Positions 23,989-33,327 are shown, counted from the first letter of the stretch. The stretch: DNA of 64,000 bases from Maricaulis sp048270265 (GCF_048270265.1 NZ_JBLWTD010000006.1:80380-144379), one strand, 5' to 3'. Translations and numbers: made by a program. The notes: a model not told the origin generated them from the letters alone.

Positions 23989-25863
23989 CTATTGCGCCGT
24001 CTCGGCCCGCTTGGCCGCGACATAATCATTCACCAGTTCGGTCAGAACCGGTAGTGGCAGCGAACCATGCGTCAGCACGACATCATGGAATTCGCCGTAA
24101 TCGAACGCGTCACCCAGCTCCTGCTGCGCGAAATCGCGCAGGGCGCGGATGCGCAATTGCCCGGTCTTGTAGGCCGTCGCCTGGCCCGGCCAGACGATAT
24201 AGCGCTCGACCTCGCGGGTAATCTCCTCCTCGGTAAAGGAGGTGTTGGTGCGCAGATAGTCGATCGCATCCTGGCGGGTCCAGCGCATGGCGTGGATGCC
24301 GGTGTCGACGACCAGCCGGCCCGCGCGCCAGAGCTCATAGGCGAGGCGGCCGAAATCCTGATACGGGTCGGTGAACATGCCCATATCCTTGCCGAGGCTC
24401 TCGGCATAGAGCGCCCAGCCCTCGCCGAAGGCGGGCAGGTAGAGCAGGCGCTGGAACATCGGCGCCTCGCTGGCCTCCAGGGCCAGGGTGAGCTGGAAGT
24501 GATGGCCGGGAATGCCCTCGTGATAGGCCAGCGTTTCCATCTGGTAGAGCGGCAGGTTCCGCATGTTCAGCGTATTGGCGTAGAAAATGCCCGGACGTGT
24601 GCCGTCCATGCTGCCGGTGTTGTAGAAGGCTGTGGGTGAGCCGGCGGCGCGATAGGGCTCGACCTCGCGGGCGACGAGCTCGCCGCGCGGCATGGTGTCG
24701 AAATAATCCGGCAGGACTGTGCGGACCCGGTCGAAGATCGCGTCGATGCGGGACATGTATTCGGCCCGGCCTTCGTCGGTATTGGGCAGGTAGAACTGTT
24801 CGTCCGTGCGCATGAATTCGAAGAATTCCGCCATCGTCCCTTCAAACCCGACCTGGTCCATGATGCCCTGCATCTCGCCATGGATGCGCGCGATCTCGTC
24901 GAGGCCGGTCTGGTGCACTTCCTCCGGCGAGAGATCGACCATCGTCGTGAAATTGGCGAGCTGGGCCTGGTAATAGGCCTCGCCGCGCGGCAGCTTCCAG
25001 GCACCGTCGCGATCATCACTCATCTCGCGATGCCGTTCGAACATCGCCAGCAGGTCTGTATAGACAGGCCCGATCTGTTCGAGCAGCGCCGTCGTCGCAC
25101 GGGCGATCAGATCGGCCTTGGCGGCGTCCTCGATGTCGAGCGCCTCGACCTTGGCGGTGAAATCGGCCAGCAGCGGCGAGATCTCACCGCTATCGTCGAA
25201 GGGCGCACCGGCGATCAGCTGGGCCGTATTGTCGATCAGATAGCCGAAGGCGAAGCGCGGCGGGATCACACCGGCCTGGGCCCGGCTTTCCGCCTGGTCC
25301 ATCAATTCGCGCAGGATCGGAGCCATACCCTGCAGGCGGCGAATATAGGCCTCCGCCTGGTCAGGATTGGTAATGCGATGCTGGCTGATCAGCATCGTGG
25401 CCATGCCGGTATGCGGGCCGAACATCTGGGTGAAGATGTAGCGTTGGTCGCGGAAGCCGTAATTGCGGATCCCGGTCTCCTGCAGATATTCGAACACGCG
25501 GTAGGAGACCTTCGCTTCGGCGTCGAGCGCATCGAAATCAAATTCATCATGGAGCCGGGCCAGACGCTCGATACGCCGCTCATTGGCTGCAGCCGAAGCG
25601 GCCTCGCCAACCGGATCCCAGCGGCCATAGGCGTCGAGATCATCGACCTCGCCGAGCTGGGTCTGGGTTTCCGGCGACAGGGCCAGATCTTCCGCGAACA
25701 GACCGGCGAACCAGGCGTTGAGCCGCTGTGACTCGGTCTGTGCGGCCTCGGCGCTCTGCTCGACCGGTGCGGCCGTTTCGCTCGCCGCCGGTTGTGACGG
25801 CGAACAGGCGGCCATCAATGCCAAAAGCGACACCGCCATCGGTGCCTGGAATATACGACGCAT
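23989..25863 (-). CDS. DUF885 lipoprotein, putative zinc peptidase (copy 2)
   Basis: The 624-residue paralogue of its two neighbours has lipobox MAAC (Cys near residue 20) and an Ala/Glu-rich linker. The DUF885 motifs are YHEGIPGHHFQLT near residues 464-476 and GEGWALYAESLGKDMG about 30 residues later, then RLVVDTGIHAMRW. GGGGA lies just upstream of the ATG at 25863. It leads the two-gene unit copy 2-copy 1 and is separated from copy 3 by 164 bp with a strong hairpin. It is closer to copy 3 than to copy 1 in the GKDMG region. Confidence 0.87.
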   Translation of the reverse strand: MRRIFQAPMAVSLLALMAACSPSQPAASETAAPVEQSAEAAQTESQRLNAWFAGLFAEDLALSPETQTQLGEVDDLDAYGRWDPVGEAASAAANERRIERLARLHDEFDFDALDAEAKVSYRVFEYLQETGIRNYGFRDQRYIFTQMFGPHTGMATMLISQHRITNPDQAEAYIRRLQGMAPILRELMDQAESRAQAGVIPPRFAFGYLIDNTAQLIAGAPFDDSGEISPLLADFTAKVEALDIEDAAKADLIARATTALLEQIGPVYTDLLAMFERHREMSDDRDGAWKLPRGEAYYQAQLANFTTMVDLSPEEVHQTGLDEIARIHGEMQGIMDQVGFEGTMAEFFEFMRTDEQFYLPNTDEGRAEYMSRIDAIFDRVRTVLPDYFDTMPRGELVAREVEPYRAAGSPTAFYNTGSMDGTRPGIFYANTLNMRNLPLYQMETLAYHEGIPGHHFQLTLALEASEAPMFQRLLYLPAFGEGWALYAESLGKDMGMFTDPYQDFGRLAYELWRAGRLVVDTGIHAMRWTRQDAIDYLRTNTSFTEEEITREVERYIVWPGQATAYKTGQLRIRALRDFAQQELGDAFDYGEFHDVVLTHGSLPLPVLTELVNDYVAAKRAETAQ

Positions 25864-25991
25864 CTCGATTCCCCGATGTCTTCCGCCGGCTGTCCTGCGA
25901 GGCTTTCGCCCGCGCCCGGCTTGCTCATTATCCGGACAATACCGTCAGCGGATATTCCGGTCCGGTCAAGACATGCCGTCAGGACAGCGGC

Positions 25992-26019
25992 GCCGGAGGC
26001 GGTGTGACCCGCCTCCGGC
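25992..26019. terminator. Perfect 11-bp hairpin after DUF885 copy 3
   Basis: Arms 25992-26002 and 26009-26019 are perfectly complementary (GCCGGAGGCGG) around a six-base loop. It begins nine bases past the stop of the minus-strand copy 3. There is no T-run on either side, so it may be a weak terminator or an mRNA 3'-end stabiliser. It separates copy 3 from the copy 2-copy 1 unit. Confidence 0.5.
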
Positions 26020-26027
26020 CCGCGGCA

Positions 26028-27926
26028 TCAGTCAGCGCTGCGTGCGGCGAGCTTGTCGGCGATGTAGCCATCGACCAGTTCCGCCAGCAGGGTCAGCGGC
26101 ACCGAGCCGTGCGTCAGCACGACATCGTGGAATTCGCCGTAATCGAAATCATCGCCCAGCTGGTCCATCGCGCGTTGGCGCAGGTCGAGAATGGTGAGCA
26201 TGCCGATCTTGTAGGACACCGCCTGTCCCGGCCAGACGATATAGCGGCGGATTTCGTTCTGGATATCGGTATCCGCCATCGGTGTGTTCTCGGTCATGTA
26301 GTCGATGGCTTGCTGCTCGCTCCAGTGCAGATCGTGAATGCCGGTATCGACGACCAGGCGGGCGGCGCGGAAGACCTCGTAGGAGAGGCGGCCGAAATCC
26401 TTGTAGGGGTCGGTAAAGAAGCCCATGTCCTTGCCGAGGCTTTCGGCATAGAGCGCCCAGCCCTCGCCATAGGCGGAATACCAGGTCAGGCGCTGGAACA
26501 TCGGCGCACTTTCGAGTTCCTGGGCCAGCGAACTCTGGAAATGGTGCCCCGGGGCGCCTTCATGATAGGCGAGGGTTTCCATCTGATAGCTCGGACTCTC
26601 CGCCATATGCGCCAGGTTGACGTAGTAGGCGCCGGGCCGGGAGCCATCGAGCGAACCGGGTTCATAGAAGGCACCGGTGGCCGTGGTGATGCGGTAATCC
26701 TCGACGGCGCGCACTTCCAGATCGGCTGCGGGCAATTGTCCGAAATAATCCGGTGCCGCTTGCATCACGCGGTCAATGATGGCGGTGGCCTCGGCGAGAT
26801 AGGCCGCGCGGCCCTCCTCGGTATCCGGATAGTAGAATTGCGGGTCGGTGCGCAGGAAGGTGAAGAATTCCTGCAGCGTCCCCTCAAAGCCGACCTGCTC
26901 CATGATGGCGCGCATTTCGCCATGGATGCGGGCCACCTCGTCCAGACCGGTCTGATGGATGTCAGCCGCGGTTAGGTCGGTGCGGGTGGTGTAATTGGTC
27001 AGCTGGCTGCGATAATACTCTTCGCCATCGGGCAGGGCCCAGGCGCCATCATTGCGGCCGTCCGCCATTTCGGCATGACGCTCCATGACTTCGATCAGAT
27101 GCTGATAGGCCGGTGCGACACCCTCGGTCAGGGCTGTGATGGCGCGGTCGATCAGCGCTGCCTTGTCGGCATCATCGATATCGAGAGCTTCGACCTTGGC
27201 AGTGAAGTCGGCCAGGATCGGCGAATCCTCGCCACTGTCGTCAAAGGGCGCCCCGGTGATGAAGCGCTGCGCCGCGCCGATCACGATCGGATAGGCAAAG
27301 GCTGGCGCAATAACGCCGGCCTGCGCCTGCGCCTCGGCCTGGGCGGTGTGGACTTCGAGCGTGTCGCCCAGGCTGGACAGGCGGCTGAGATAGGCCTCGG
27401 CCTGGTCGAGATTCTCGACCTGGTGATAGCCGATCAGCAGGGTCGGCATGTCGGTATGCGGACCGAAGAACTGGGTGAAGGTGTAGTTGTGATCGCGAAA
27501 CTCGGCCTGCTGGGCATCATTGGCGGCGATGAATTCGGCGAAGCGCCAGCTGACCTGGGCCTCCTCGGTCAGGGCGTCATAGTCGAAATTCTCCTGCATG
27601 TAGCGCAGGCGGTCGGCCGCGCGCTGCAGGCCGGCACGGAAGGCAGCCTCCGAGGGATCATCCCATTGGCCATAGGCCTCCAGATCATCGAGCATGCCCA
27701 GATAGGTCTTGCCCTCGGGTGAGAAGGCGAGTTCGGCGGCGAACTGCTCGTCGAACCATGCATTGAGCCGTTCGGTCTCGGACTGGACTGCCGCGGTCGC
27801 CGCTTCGGCGCCGGTTTCGGTGGCGGTGGCCTCGCTCGGCGCCGCGGTGTTTTCGCTGGTCTGCGGCGAGCAGGCGGCCAGTAGAATCAGCGCGCTGCTG
27901 CCGGTCAGAAGTGATCGCAATGCCAT
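26028..27926 (-). CDS. DUF885 lipoprotein, putative zinc peptidase (copy 3)
   Basis: The 632-residue protein has lipobox LAAC (Cys near residue 19) and a Thr/Ala/Glu-rich linker. The core motif reads YHEGAPGHHFQSS, with Ala where copies 1 and 2 have Ile, then GEGWALYAESLGKDMGFF and RLVVDTGIHDLHW. It is the first of the three minus-strand genes and is divergent from fliQ, 112 bp away. A hairpin follows its stop. A periplasmic dipeptidase-like role is inferred from family resemblance only. Confidence 0.87.
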   Translation of the reverse strand: MALRSLLTGSSALILLAACSPQTSENTAAPSEATATETGAEAATAAVQSETERLNAWFDEQFAAELAFSPEGKTYLGMLDDLEAYGQWDDPSEAAFRAGLQRAADRLRYMQENFDYDALTEEAQVSWRFAEFIAANDAQQAEFRDHNYTFTQFFGPHTDMPTLLIGYHQVENLDQAEAYLSRLSSLGDTLEVHTAQAEAQAQAGVIAPAFAYPIVIGAAQRFITGAPFDDSGEDSPILADFTAKVEALDIDDADKAALIDRAITALTEGVAPAYQHLIEVMERHAEMADGRNDGAWALPDGEEYYRSQLTNYTTRTDLTAADIHQTGLDEVARIHGEMRAIMEQVGFEGTLQEFFTFLRTDPQFYYPDTEEGRAAYLAEATAIIDRVMQAAPDYFGQLPAADLEVRAVEDYRITTATGAFYEPGSLDGSRPGAYYVNLAHMAESPSYQMETLAYHEGAPGHHFQSSLAQELESAPMFQRLTWYSAYGEGWALYAESLGKDMGFFTDPYKDFGRLSYEVFRAARLVVDTGIHDLHWSEQQAIDYMTENTPMADTDIQNEIRRYIVWPGQAVSYKIGMLTILDLRQRAMDQLGDDFDYGEFHDVVLTHGSVPLTLLAELVDGYIADKLAARSAD

Positions 27927-27985
27927 GGTGGTTCATCCCCGTGTAAGTCGAAAATTGACTCTTTCTTAACGCGACGCGGCGAAGC

Positions 27986-27999
27986 GTAAAGATAATTAA
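27986..27999. promoter_or_regulatory. Weak CtrA-like box upstream of fliQ
   Basis: GTAA (27986-27989) and TTAA (27996-27999) are six bases apart, and the second continues as TTAACC. It lies 40 bp before the GTG of fliQ. The half-site is good, but the spacing and first half deviate from TTAA-N7-TTAA, so this is a tentative call supported mainly by the known CtrA control of Caulobacter fliQR. Confidence 0.3.
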
Positions 28000-28038
28000 C
28001 CGTAACCCCGATTCTCCAGGCCGGCCGAGGCAAGACAC

Positions 28039-28302
28039 GTGAACGGACCCGAAGTCCTCGACTTTGCACGCGATGCAATCTGGCTGACCCTCGCGATGGC
28101 CGGTCCGATCATGCTGACCGGTCTGACCGTGGGCATCGTGATCGCCCTGTTCCAGGCCTTGACCCAGATCCAGGAAATGACACTGGTCTTCGTGCCGAAG
28201 ATCATCGCGATCTTTGTGTCCATGCTGATCTTTCTGCCGTTGATGGGCGCACTGCTCTCCGGCTTCATGGCCTCGGTTATCGAGCGGATCGTCAATCCAT
28301 GA
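28039..28302 (+). CDS. fliQ: Flagellar type III export gate protein FliQ
   Basis: The 87-residue, two-span membrane protein of the export gate starts at GTG 28039 with GAGG eight bases upstream. The signature runs GPIMLTGLTVGIVIALFQA, then TQIQEMTLVFVPKI, as in all FliQ proteins. Its stop overlaps the fliR ATG (ATGA). Confidence 0.96.
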   Translation: MNGPEVLDFARDAIWLTLAMAGPIMLTGLTVGIVIALFQALTQIQEMTLVFVPKIIAIFVSMLIFLPLMGALLSGFMASVIERIVNP

Positions 28303-29051
28303 TTCCCGACCTGCCAGGGCTGGTCTTCGCCGCCGGGCTCGTCTTCGCCAGGGTCGGCTCCATCCTGTTGCTGATGCCCGGCTTTGCCGAGCCGAGCATT
28401 CCGATGCGGATCCGACTTTCCTTTGCGCTGCTGGTCTCGCTGATGCTCGGACCGATCGTCGCGCCCTCCCTGCCACCGATGCCGGACCAGCCCCTGCCCA
28501 TGGCCGGACTGGTGATGAGCGAGATGCTGGTCGGTCTGATGATCGGCGGCATCGCGCGGATCCTGATGTCGATGGCGGCGATCGCCGGCCAGGTGATCGG
28601 TATGCAGAGCGGTCTCGCCTTTGCCCAGACGTTCGACCCCTCGCAGGGCCAGCAGGGCGCGATCTTCGCCACGCTGCTCAATCTGACCTTCCTGGTCCTG
28701 ATGTTCGCGACCAATCTGCATCACCTCCTGCTCCTGACGACGGCGAATTCCTATCTGGTCTTTCCGCCGGGGGAATTGCCGGCACTGGCCGATGCGGCGG
28801 AGTGGGCGCTCAACGCCTTCACCGACGCCTTCCGGCTCGGAATCCAGATCGCGGCGCCGATGATCGTGTTCGGCCTGGTCTTCTACCTGGCGCTCGGCGT
28901 GCTTTCGCGTCTGATGCCCCAGGCGCAGATCTTCTTCATCGCCATGCCGTCCAACATCATGGTCGGCCTGTTCATTCTCACCATATCGCTCGGCGCGATG
29001 AGCGCGGTCTGGCTCGACCGGATGCGCCAGTTCGCCCTTGATATGACCTAG
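28299..29051 (+). CDS. fliR: Flagellar type III export gate protein FliR
   Basis: The 250-residue polytopic membrane protein has the FliR pattern FARVGSILLLMPGF near residues 14-27, then EMLVGLMIGG..RILMSMAAIAGQVIGMQSGL. It ends with LTISLGAMSAVWLD. It is coupled to fliQ and lies 11 bp before flhB. Confidence 0.96.
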   Translation: MIPDLPGLVFAAGLVFARVGSILLLMPGFAEPSIPMRIRLSFALLVSLMLGPIVAPSLPPMPDQPLPMAGLVMSEMLVGLMIGGIARILMSMAAIAGQVIGMQSGLAFAQTFDPSQGQQGAIFATLLNLTFLVLMFATNLHHLLLLTTANSYLVFPPGELPALADAAEWALNAFTDAFRLGIQIAAPMIVFGLVFYLALGVLSRLMPQAQIFFIAMPSNIMVGLFILTISLGAMSAVWLDRMRQFALDMT

Positions 29052-29062
29052 CGAGGACGAGG

Positions 29063-30151
29063 ATGGCCGAAGGCGAAGACGAAAGTCAGAAAACCGAGGA
29101 ACCGACCCAGAAGCGGCTCGACGATGCGCGCGAGAAGGGCGATGTCGCCAAATCGCAGGAAGTGCCCGGCTGGTTTGTCCTTGCCGCGGGGCTGGCCCTG
29201 CTCAGCTTCATGTTCCCGCCGATGGCGCGCAATCTGGCCGGAACGCTGGTGGTCTACTTCGACCATGCCGACGCCTTTGCGACCGATCCCAATGCCTTGC
29301 TGGCGACCGTCCGCGCCACGGCCTGGCATGTTGCCCTGATCGTCGGCGTGCCCATCCTGGTGCTGGCCGGTGCCGGCTTCGCCGGACACTACCTGCAGCA
29401 GGGCATGATCTTCACCACTGACAAGATCCAGCCCAAGCTTTCCAAGATCAATCCGGTCGAGGGTTTCAAGCGGGTTTTCGGCCCGCAGGGTGTCGCCAAC
29501 TTCCTCAAGGGTATCGGCAAGATGGGGCTGGTGGGCCTGGCCGCCTTCGTGGTGATCTATCCCAAGCGCGACCTGCTGGCCGGCATGCCGGCGCTTGATG
29601 TCTCGGAGATACTCGGTCTGGTGCGCCAGATTTCAATCGAGCTGATGCTCGCCTGCCTGGTCGTCTACGCGCTGATCGCCGCGGCCGACTATGCCTTCCA
29701 GAAGCAGAGCTTCATGAAGCGCAACCGCATGTCGAAGCAGGAAATCAAGGATGAGCACAAGAATTCCGAGGGCGACCCCCACGTCAAGGCGAAGCTGCGC
29801 CAATTGCGTCACGAGCGCTCACAGCGGCGCATGATGGCGCGGGTGCCTGAGGCGACGGTGATCATCACCAACCCGACCCATTACGCCGTCGCGCTCCTGT
29901 ACGAGCAGGGCAAGACCTCGGCGCCGATCTGTCTGGCGCTCGGTGTCGACGAGGTCGCCCTGCGGATTCGCGAAGTGGCCAGGGAGCATGACATCCCGAT
30001 CGTCGAGGATCCGCCACTGGCGCGGGCCCTGTTCGCGACCGCCGAGCTGGACCAGGAAATCCCCGTCGACCATTTCAAGGCCGTGGCCAAGATCATCGGC
30101 TATGTGCTGTCGCTTTCACGCGGTCGCGCACAATACGCTCCGAGCGAGTAG
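29063..30151 (+). CDS. flhB: Flagellar export switch protein FlhB
   Basis: FlhB sets the export specificity switch after self-cleavage. The 362-residue protein begins ESQKTEEPTQKRLDDAREKG, has four membrane spans, and carries the autocleavage motif NPTH in VIITNPTHYAVAL near residue 271. The KQEIKDEHKNSEGDP linker is also typical. It is followed 39 bp later by cckA, an arrangement seen in related alphaproteobacteria. Confidence 0.97.
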   Translation: MAEGEDESQKTEEPTQKRLDDAREKGDVAKSQEVPGWFVLAAGLALLSFMFPPMARNLAGTLVVYFDHADAFATDPNALLATVRATAWHVALIVGVPILVLAGAGFAGHYLQQGMIFTTDKIQPKLSKINPVEGFKRVFGPQGVANFLKGIGKMGLVGLAAFVVIYPKRDLLAGMPALDVSEILGLVRQISIELMLACLVVYALIAAADYAFQKQSFMKRNRMSKQEIKDEHKNSEGDPHVKAKLRQLRHERSQRRMMARVPEATVIITNPTHYAVALLYEQGKTSAPICLALGVDEVALRIREVAREHDIPIVEDPPLARALFATAELDQEIPVDHFKAVAKIIGYVLSLSRGRAQYAPSE

Positions 30152-30190
30152 TCTGTACCCCAAGCTTTTTGATTCGTGCTGGAGCCTCCC

Positions 30191-32740
30191 ATGGCTGAAC
30201 TGCCCGCCTCCGATACCGACGCCCAGTCCGCAGCCGGGCGCAAGTCCTTCTGGTCGAAGCCCTTTGGCCGGGTCGCCTTCTGGGTCTGTGTCTTCATCGT
30301 CGGCCTGGCTGCGCTGGCGGCCCTGTTTGCCGCGGGCCAGGATGGCTGGCAGGGCTTCATCCTGTTGTCCGGCCTCGCTGCCATCGGCTTTCTGGTGCTC
30401 TACGCCATTGCTGCCGGCGAAACCGCCGGGCGCAGCATGCGCAAGCGGATCAACCAGAACCAGACCCCGAGCCCGGCCATGCTGGCCGGCCAGGCGATGG
30501 AGGCCTTCCCCGATCCGGTCCTGATGACCGACCAGCGCGGCGCGGCACGCTGGGCCAATGCGGCCTATCGCGATCTGGCGCGGGCCACGGCCGGTTTCGG
30601 CCAGAGTTTCGGCATTCCCGGCATTGACCGTATCTGGGCCGGCGCCGGTGGCGGTGACGGTGCTGTCTATCGTCTGGCCCGTGCCGCCGCGCGCGGTGAG
30701 GGGGCTTGCGAGCTGCTGCCACCGCTCGATCTCGCTGATGGCGGGATCGGGCAGTTCCACCTTGAAGCCATTCCGCAGCCCGACCAGATGATCCTGTGGC
30801 GCCTGACGCCGGTTGGTGATCGCTCGATGGGCCAGGCCTCGGCGATGGCGGACTGGTCGCAACATGCGCCCGTCGGCCTGTTTTCCTTGCGCGCCAATGG
30901 CGAGATCGCGATGGGCAATGCCACCCTGCGCGAATGGCTGGGCCTGATCGAGGGGCAGGCTTTCCCCACCCTTGGTGACGTGCTCACCGGCGATGGTGCC
31001 AAATCCGTGCTGCAGACGCGGGGCGGCGAGGGCGTCGCGCGCATTGATTGCCGTCTGCGGGCCCGCGACGGCATTGAAAGCCCGGTCGTGGTCGCAATCG
31101 AATGGGCGCCCGGAGAACCTTCGATCGGGCGCGGCGTGCTCTACGGCCTGTCGCCCACCGGTTCGCCGCCGGGCGTGGCCCAGTCGATGGGCGAGGCACG
31201 TCCGGCCGGGCGCACGCTCGACGACATGTTTGCCAGCGCCCCCTTCGGCGTGGTGCGTCTCGACGGTGCCGATCCGGAAAGCGCGATGATCGAGGACGTC
31301 AACCCGTCCCTGGTCCAGCTCTCGGGCGGCAAGGCGATCCCCGGGGTCAAGTTCCGCGAGATCTTCAACTGGGAAGACGGCCGCTCGGCGACCGATGCCT
31401 TCGCGGTTGCCATGGCCGGCGGCAAGGAGCCGGCCGAGGCACGGCTCGACAGCGAGGCGGCGACCTATGTCCACCTCGCCTTCGCCCCGGCGCGCGGCGG
31501 CAAGCGCGTCGCCTACATCATCGATGTGACGGCGTGGAAAGAGCTTGAGCGGCAATTCTCCCAGGCCAACAAGATGCAGGCGGTCGGCCAGCTGGCCGGT
31601 GGCGTCGCCCACGACTTCAACAATCTGCTCACTGCCGTGCGGCTCAATTGCGATGAATTGCTCAATCGCCACCCGGTCGGCGATCCCGATTATGGCGAGC
31701 TGCAATCGATCAACCAGACCGTGGTTCGCGCCGCCGGCCTGGTGCGCAAGCTGCTGGCCTTCTCGCGCAAGCAGACCTTCCGCATGGAAGCCATGGATAT
31801 CGGTGACCTCCTGTCGGATGTCTCGGTGCTGCTGCGCCAGATCGTCGAGGAGACGGTGCGGCTCGATATCATCCATGGCCGCGACGTGCCGCTGATCAAG
31901 GTCGACAAGGGCCAGCTGGAAACCGCGATCATCAATCTCGCTGCCAATGCCCGTGACGCCATGCGTGACCAGGGCGGCGGTTCGCTGGTGATCCGCACCG
32001 CCGTGCTCTCCGATGAGGATGTGCGCAAGGCCGGCGGCCCCAATCCGCGGCCGGGTCCCTGGGTCTCTATCGCTGTCAGCGATGAAGGCCATGGCATGGA
32101 TGCCGAAACGCTGGAGAAGATATTCGAGCCCTTCTTCACCACCAAGGAAGCGGGCAAGGGCACGGGCCTGGGCCTGGCGACCGTGTATGGCATCGTCAAG
32201 CAGTCCGGCGGTTTCCTGTTTGCCGACAGTGCTGTCGGCAAGGGCACGACCTTCACCATCTATCTGCCAGGTCACGTCCCCACCGATGCGGAGACGGCCG
32301 AGTTCAAGCAGGCCGAAGAGGCGCGCACGGTCGAGCCGGCTCCGGCCGATCTGTCGGGCCATGGCCGAATCTTGCTGGTCGAGGACGAGGACGCGGTGCG
32401 CAATATCGCGGCCAAGACCCTGGTCAAGCGCGGCTATGATGTGGTCGAGGCCTGCGATGGCGAGGAGGCCTTTGAAATCCTCGAGGACGATACCGAGGGC
32501 TTCGATCTCCTGCTCTCCGACGTCGTGATGCCGGGGCTTGATGGTCCCGGCCTGTTGCAGAAGGCGCGGCACATGCTGACCGATACCCGCATCGTCTTCA
32601 TCTCCGGCTATGCCGCCGAAGAGTTCTCCAAGACCTTGTCGGAAGAGCAGGAAGTCTCCTTCCTGCCCAAGCCTTTCACCCTGATCCAGCTGGCCGAGAA
32701 GGTGAAGCAGGAGATGGTGAAGCGCGCCGAGAAGACCTGA
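30191..32740 (+). CDS. cckA: Cell-cycle hybrid histidine kinase CckA
   Basis: CckA phosphorylates (or dephosphorylates) CtrA and CpdR through ChpT, and so sets cell-cycle transcription and flagellar timing. The start at 30191 is supported by GGAG six bases upstream; an ATG at 30176 is less likely. The 849-residue protein has two membrane spans (about residues 27-46 and 55-73) and three PAS-like regions (about 100-210, 225-300, 340-450). HisKA has phospho-acceptor His 474 in GGVAHDFNNLL, the CckA hallmark. An HATPase domain (FEPFFTTKEAGKGTGLGLA) and a C-terminal receiver with Asp 777 in LLLSDVVMPGLDG complete it. The protein is longer than Caulobacter CckA (691), through its PAS region. Confidence 0.95.
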   Translation: MAELPASDTDAQSAAGRKSFWSKPFGRVAFWVCVFIVGLAALAALFAAGQDGWQGFILLSGLAAIGFLVLYAIAAGETAGRSMRKRINQNQTPSPAMLAGQAMEAFPDPVLMTDQRGAARWANAAYRDLARATAGFGQSFGIPGIDRIWAGAGGGDGAVYRLARAAARGEGACELLPPLDLADGGIGQFHLEAIPQPDQMILWRLTPVGDRSMGQASAMADWSQHAPVGLFSLRANGEIAMGNATLREWLGLIEGQAFPTLGDVLTGDGAKSVLQTRGGEGVARIDCRLRARDGIESPVVVAIEWAPGEPSIGRGVLYGLSPTGSPPGVAQSMGEARPAGRTLDDMFASAPFGVVRLDGADPESAMIEDVNPSLVQLSGGKAIPGVKFREIFNWEDGRSATDAFAVAMAGGKEPAEARLDSEAATYVHLAFAPARGGKRVAYIIDVTAWKELERQFSQANKMQAVGQLAGGVAHDFNNLLTAVRLNCDELLNRHPVGDPDYGELQSINQTVVRAAGLVRKLLAFSRKQTFRMEAMDIGDLLSDVSVLLRQIVEETVRLDIIHGRDVPLIKVDKGQLETAIINLAANARDAMRDQGGGSLVIRTAVLSDEDVRKAGGPNPRPGPWVSIAVSDEGHGMDAETLEKIFEPFFTTKEAGKGTGLGLATVYGIVKQSGGFLFADSAVGKGTTFTIYLPGHVPTDAETAEFKQAEEARTVEPAPADLSGHGRILLVEDEDAVRNIAAKTLVKRGYDVVEACDGEEAFEILEDDTEGFDLLLSDVVMPGLDGPGLLQKARHMLTDTRIVFISGYAAEEFSKTLSEEQEVSFLPKPFTLIQLAEKVKQEMVKRAEKT

Positions 32741-32750
32741 GCCTGCACGA

Positions 32751-32880
32751 AAATCTCCACGCGGCTTGCCGCTGGAGGTTTGAGGTGCCTCCCCGGATGG
32801 GAGGTGTGCGGGACGCCGGCGAATGCCGGTTAGCGCAATAATGAGTTGAGACATTCGAGACGTCCCGCACGTGGAGATTT
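32751..32880. ncRNA. Candidate structured RNA element, multibranched, 3' of cckA
   Basis: A perfect 10-11-bp outer helix (32751-32761 with 32870-32880) encloses several local hairpins. These are GCGG-CUUG-CCGC at 32761-32772, CCTCCC/GGGAGG at 32788-32793 with 32799-32804, and a perfect 9-bp helix 32807-32815 with 32861-32869. The last helix itself holds CCGGC-GAAT-GCCGG at 32816-32829. The first base of the first hairpin competes with the end of the outer helix. It starts ten bases after the cckA stop. No known riboswitch or tmRNA, SRP or RNase P motif was recognised, and neither strand has a clear T-run. It may be a 3'-UTR-derived small RNA or a palindromic mobile element; the strand is unknown. 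Confidence 0.5.
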
Positions 32881-33112
32881 ACTCAGGCCCCTCGCGGGTC
32901 CTGCCTCGAAATGACCGTGGAAGATTGGTCGAGCCCTAATGCCTCACTTCCCCGATCATGGCCCCACCGGAACTCGGGCTGTCACGCCTCTGTGCGGATG
33001 GGCTCCACGCTCCCGATCGCCGCAAGTGACTGAGCTCACGCCTCCCGTGCGACCGGAACGGGGCGATTATGCGCCAGGGTTCTGGGGGCGGGGATAAATC
33101 GCCTCCAAAAGA
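32881..33112. other. Intergenic stretch without recognisable gene
   Basis: No convincing ribosome-binding site plus frame occurs here on either strand, and the short open frames lack homology-like motifs. The stretch lies between the structured element after cckA and a palindromic repeat. It contains GC-rich short inverted repeats but no clear promoter or terminator. Confidence 0.5.
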
Positions 33113-33227
33113 CGTCATCCTGACGAAGGTCAGGACCCAGTTTCAAACGCGACGGGCATAGAATTGACGCCAGTTTTTCGTGCGTTGCCGCTCTGCGAAC
33201 TGGGCCCTGACCTTCGTCAGGGTGACG
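33113..33227. repeat. Palindromic element with 30-bp inverted arms
   Basis: The left arm 33113-33142 and right arm 33198-33227 are inverted copies that differ at 2 of 30 positions, enclosing a 55-bp centre. The arms hold CTGACGAAGGTCAGG, a motif type often dispersed in alphaproteobacterial genomes. No gene lies inside. It resembles a REP/BIME-like or miniature inverted-repeat element. Other copies are not seen in this window. Confidence 0.7.
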
Positions 33228-33327
33228 CAGATTGTTGGGGCGGGGATGGCGCGGCGAATAGGGGGGCGGAACTTCTGGTCCTGTCGCTCCGGCGTGCACG
33301 CCACCGCCGCGCCCGTCATCATCACCG

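Noticed and set aside
30116..32854. 912-codon open frame on the minus strand, opposite cckA
   Set aside because: It is longer than cckA itself but is composed of Arg, Gly, Asp and His-rich sequence without domain motifs. It mirrors the codon bias of cckA, whose kinase and receiver motifs are complete, so it is a GC-rich shadow.
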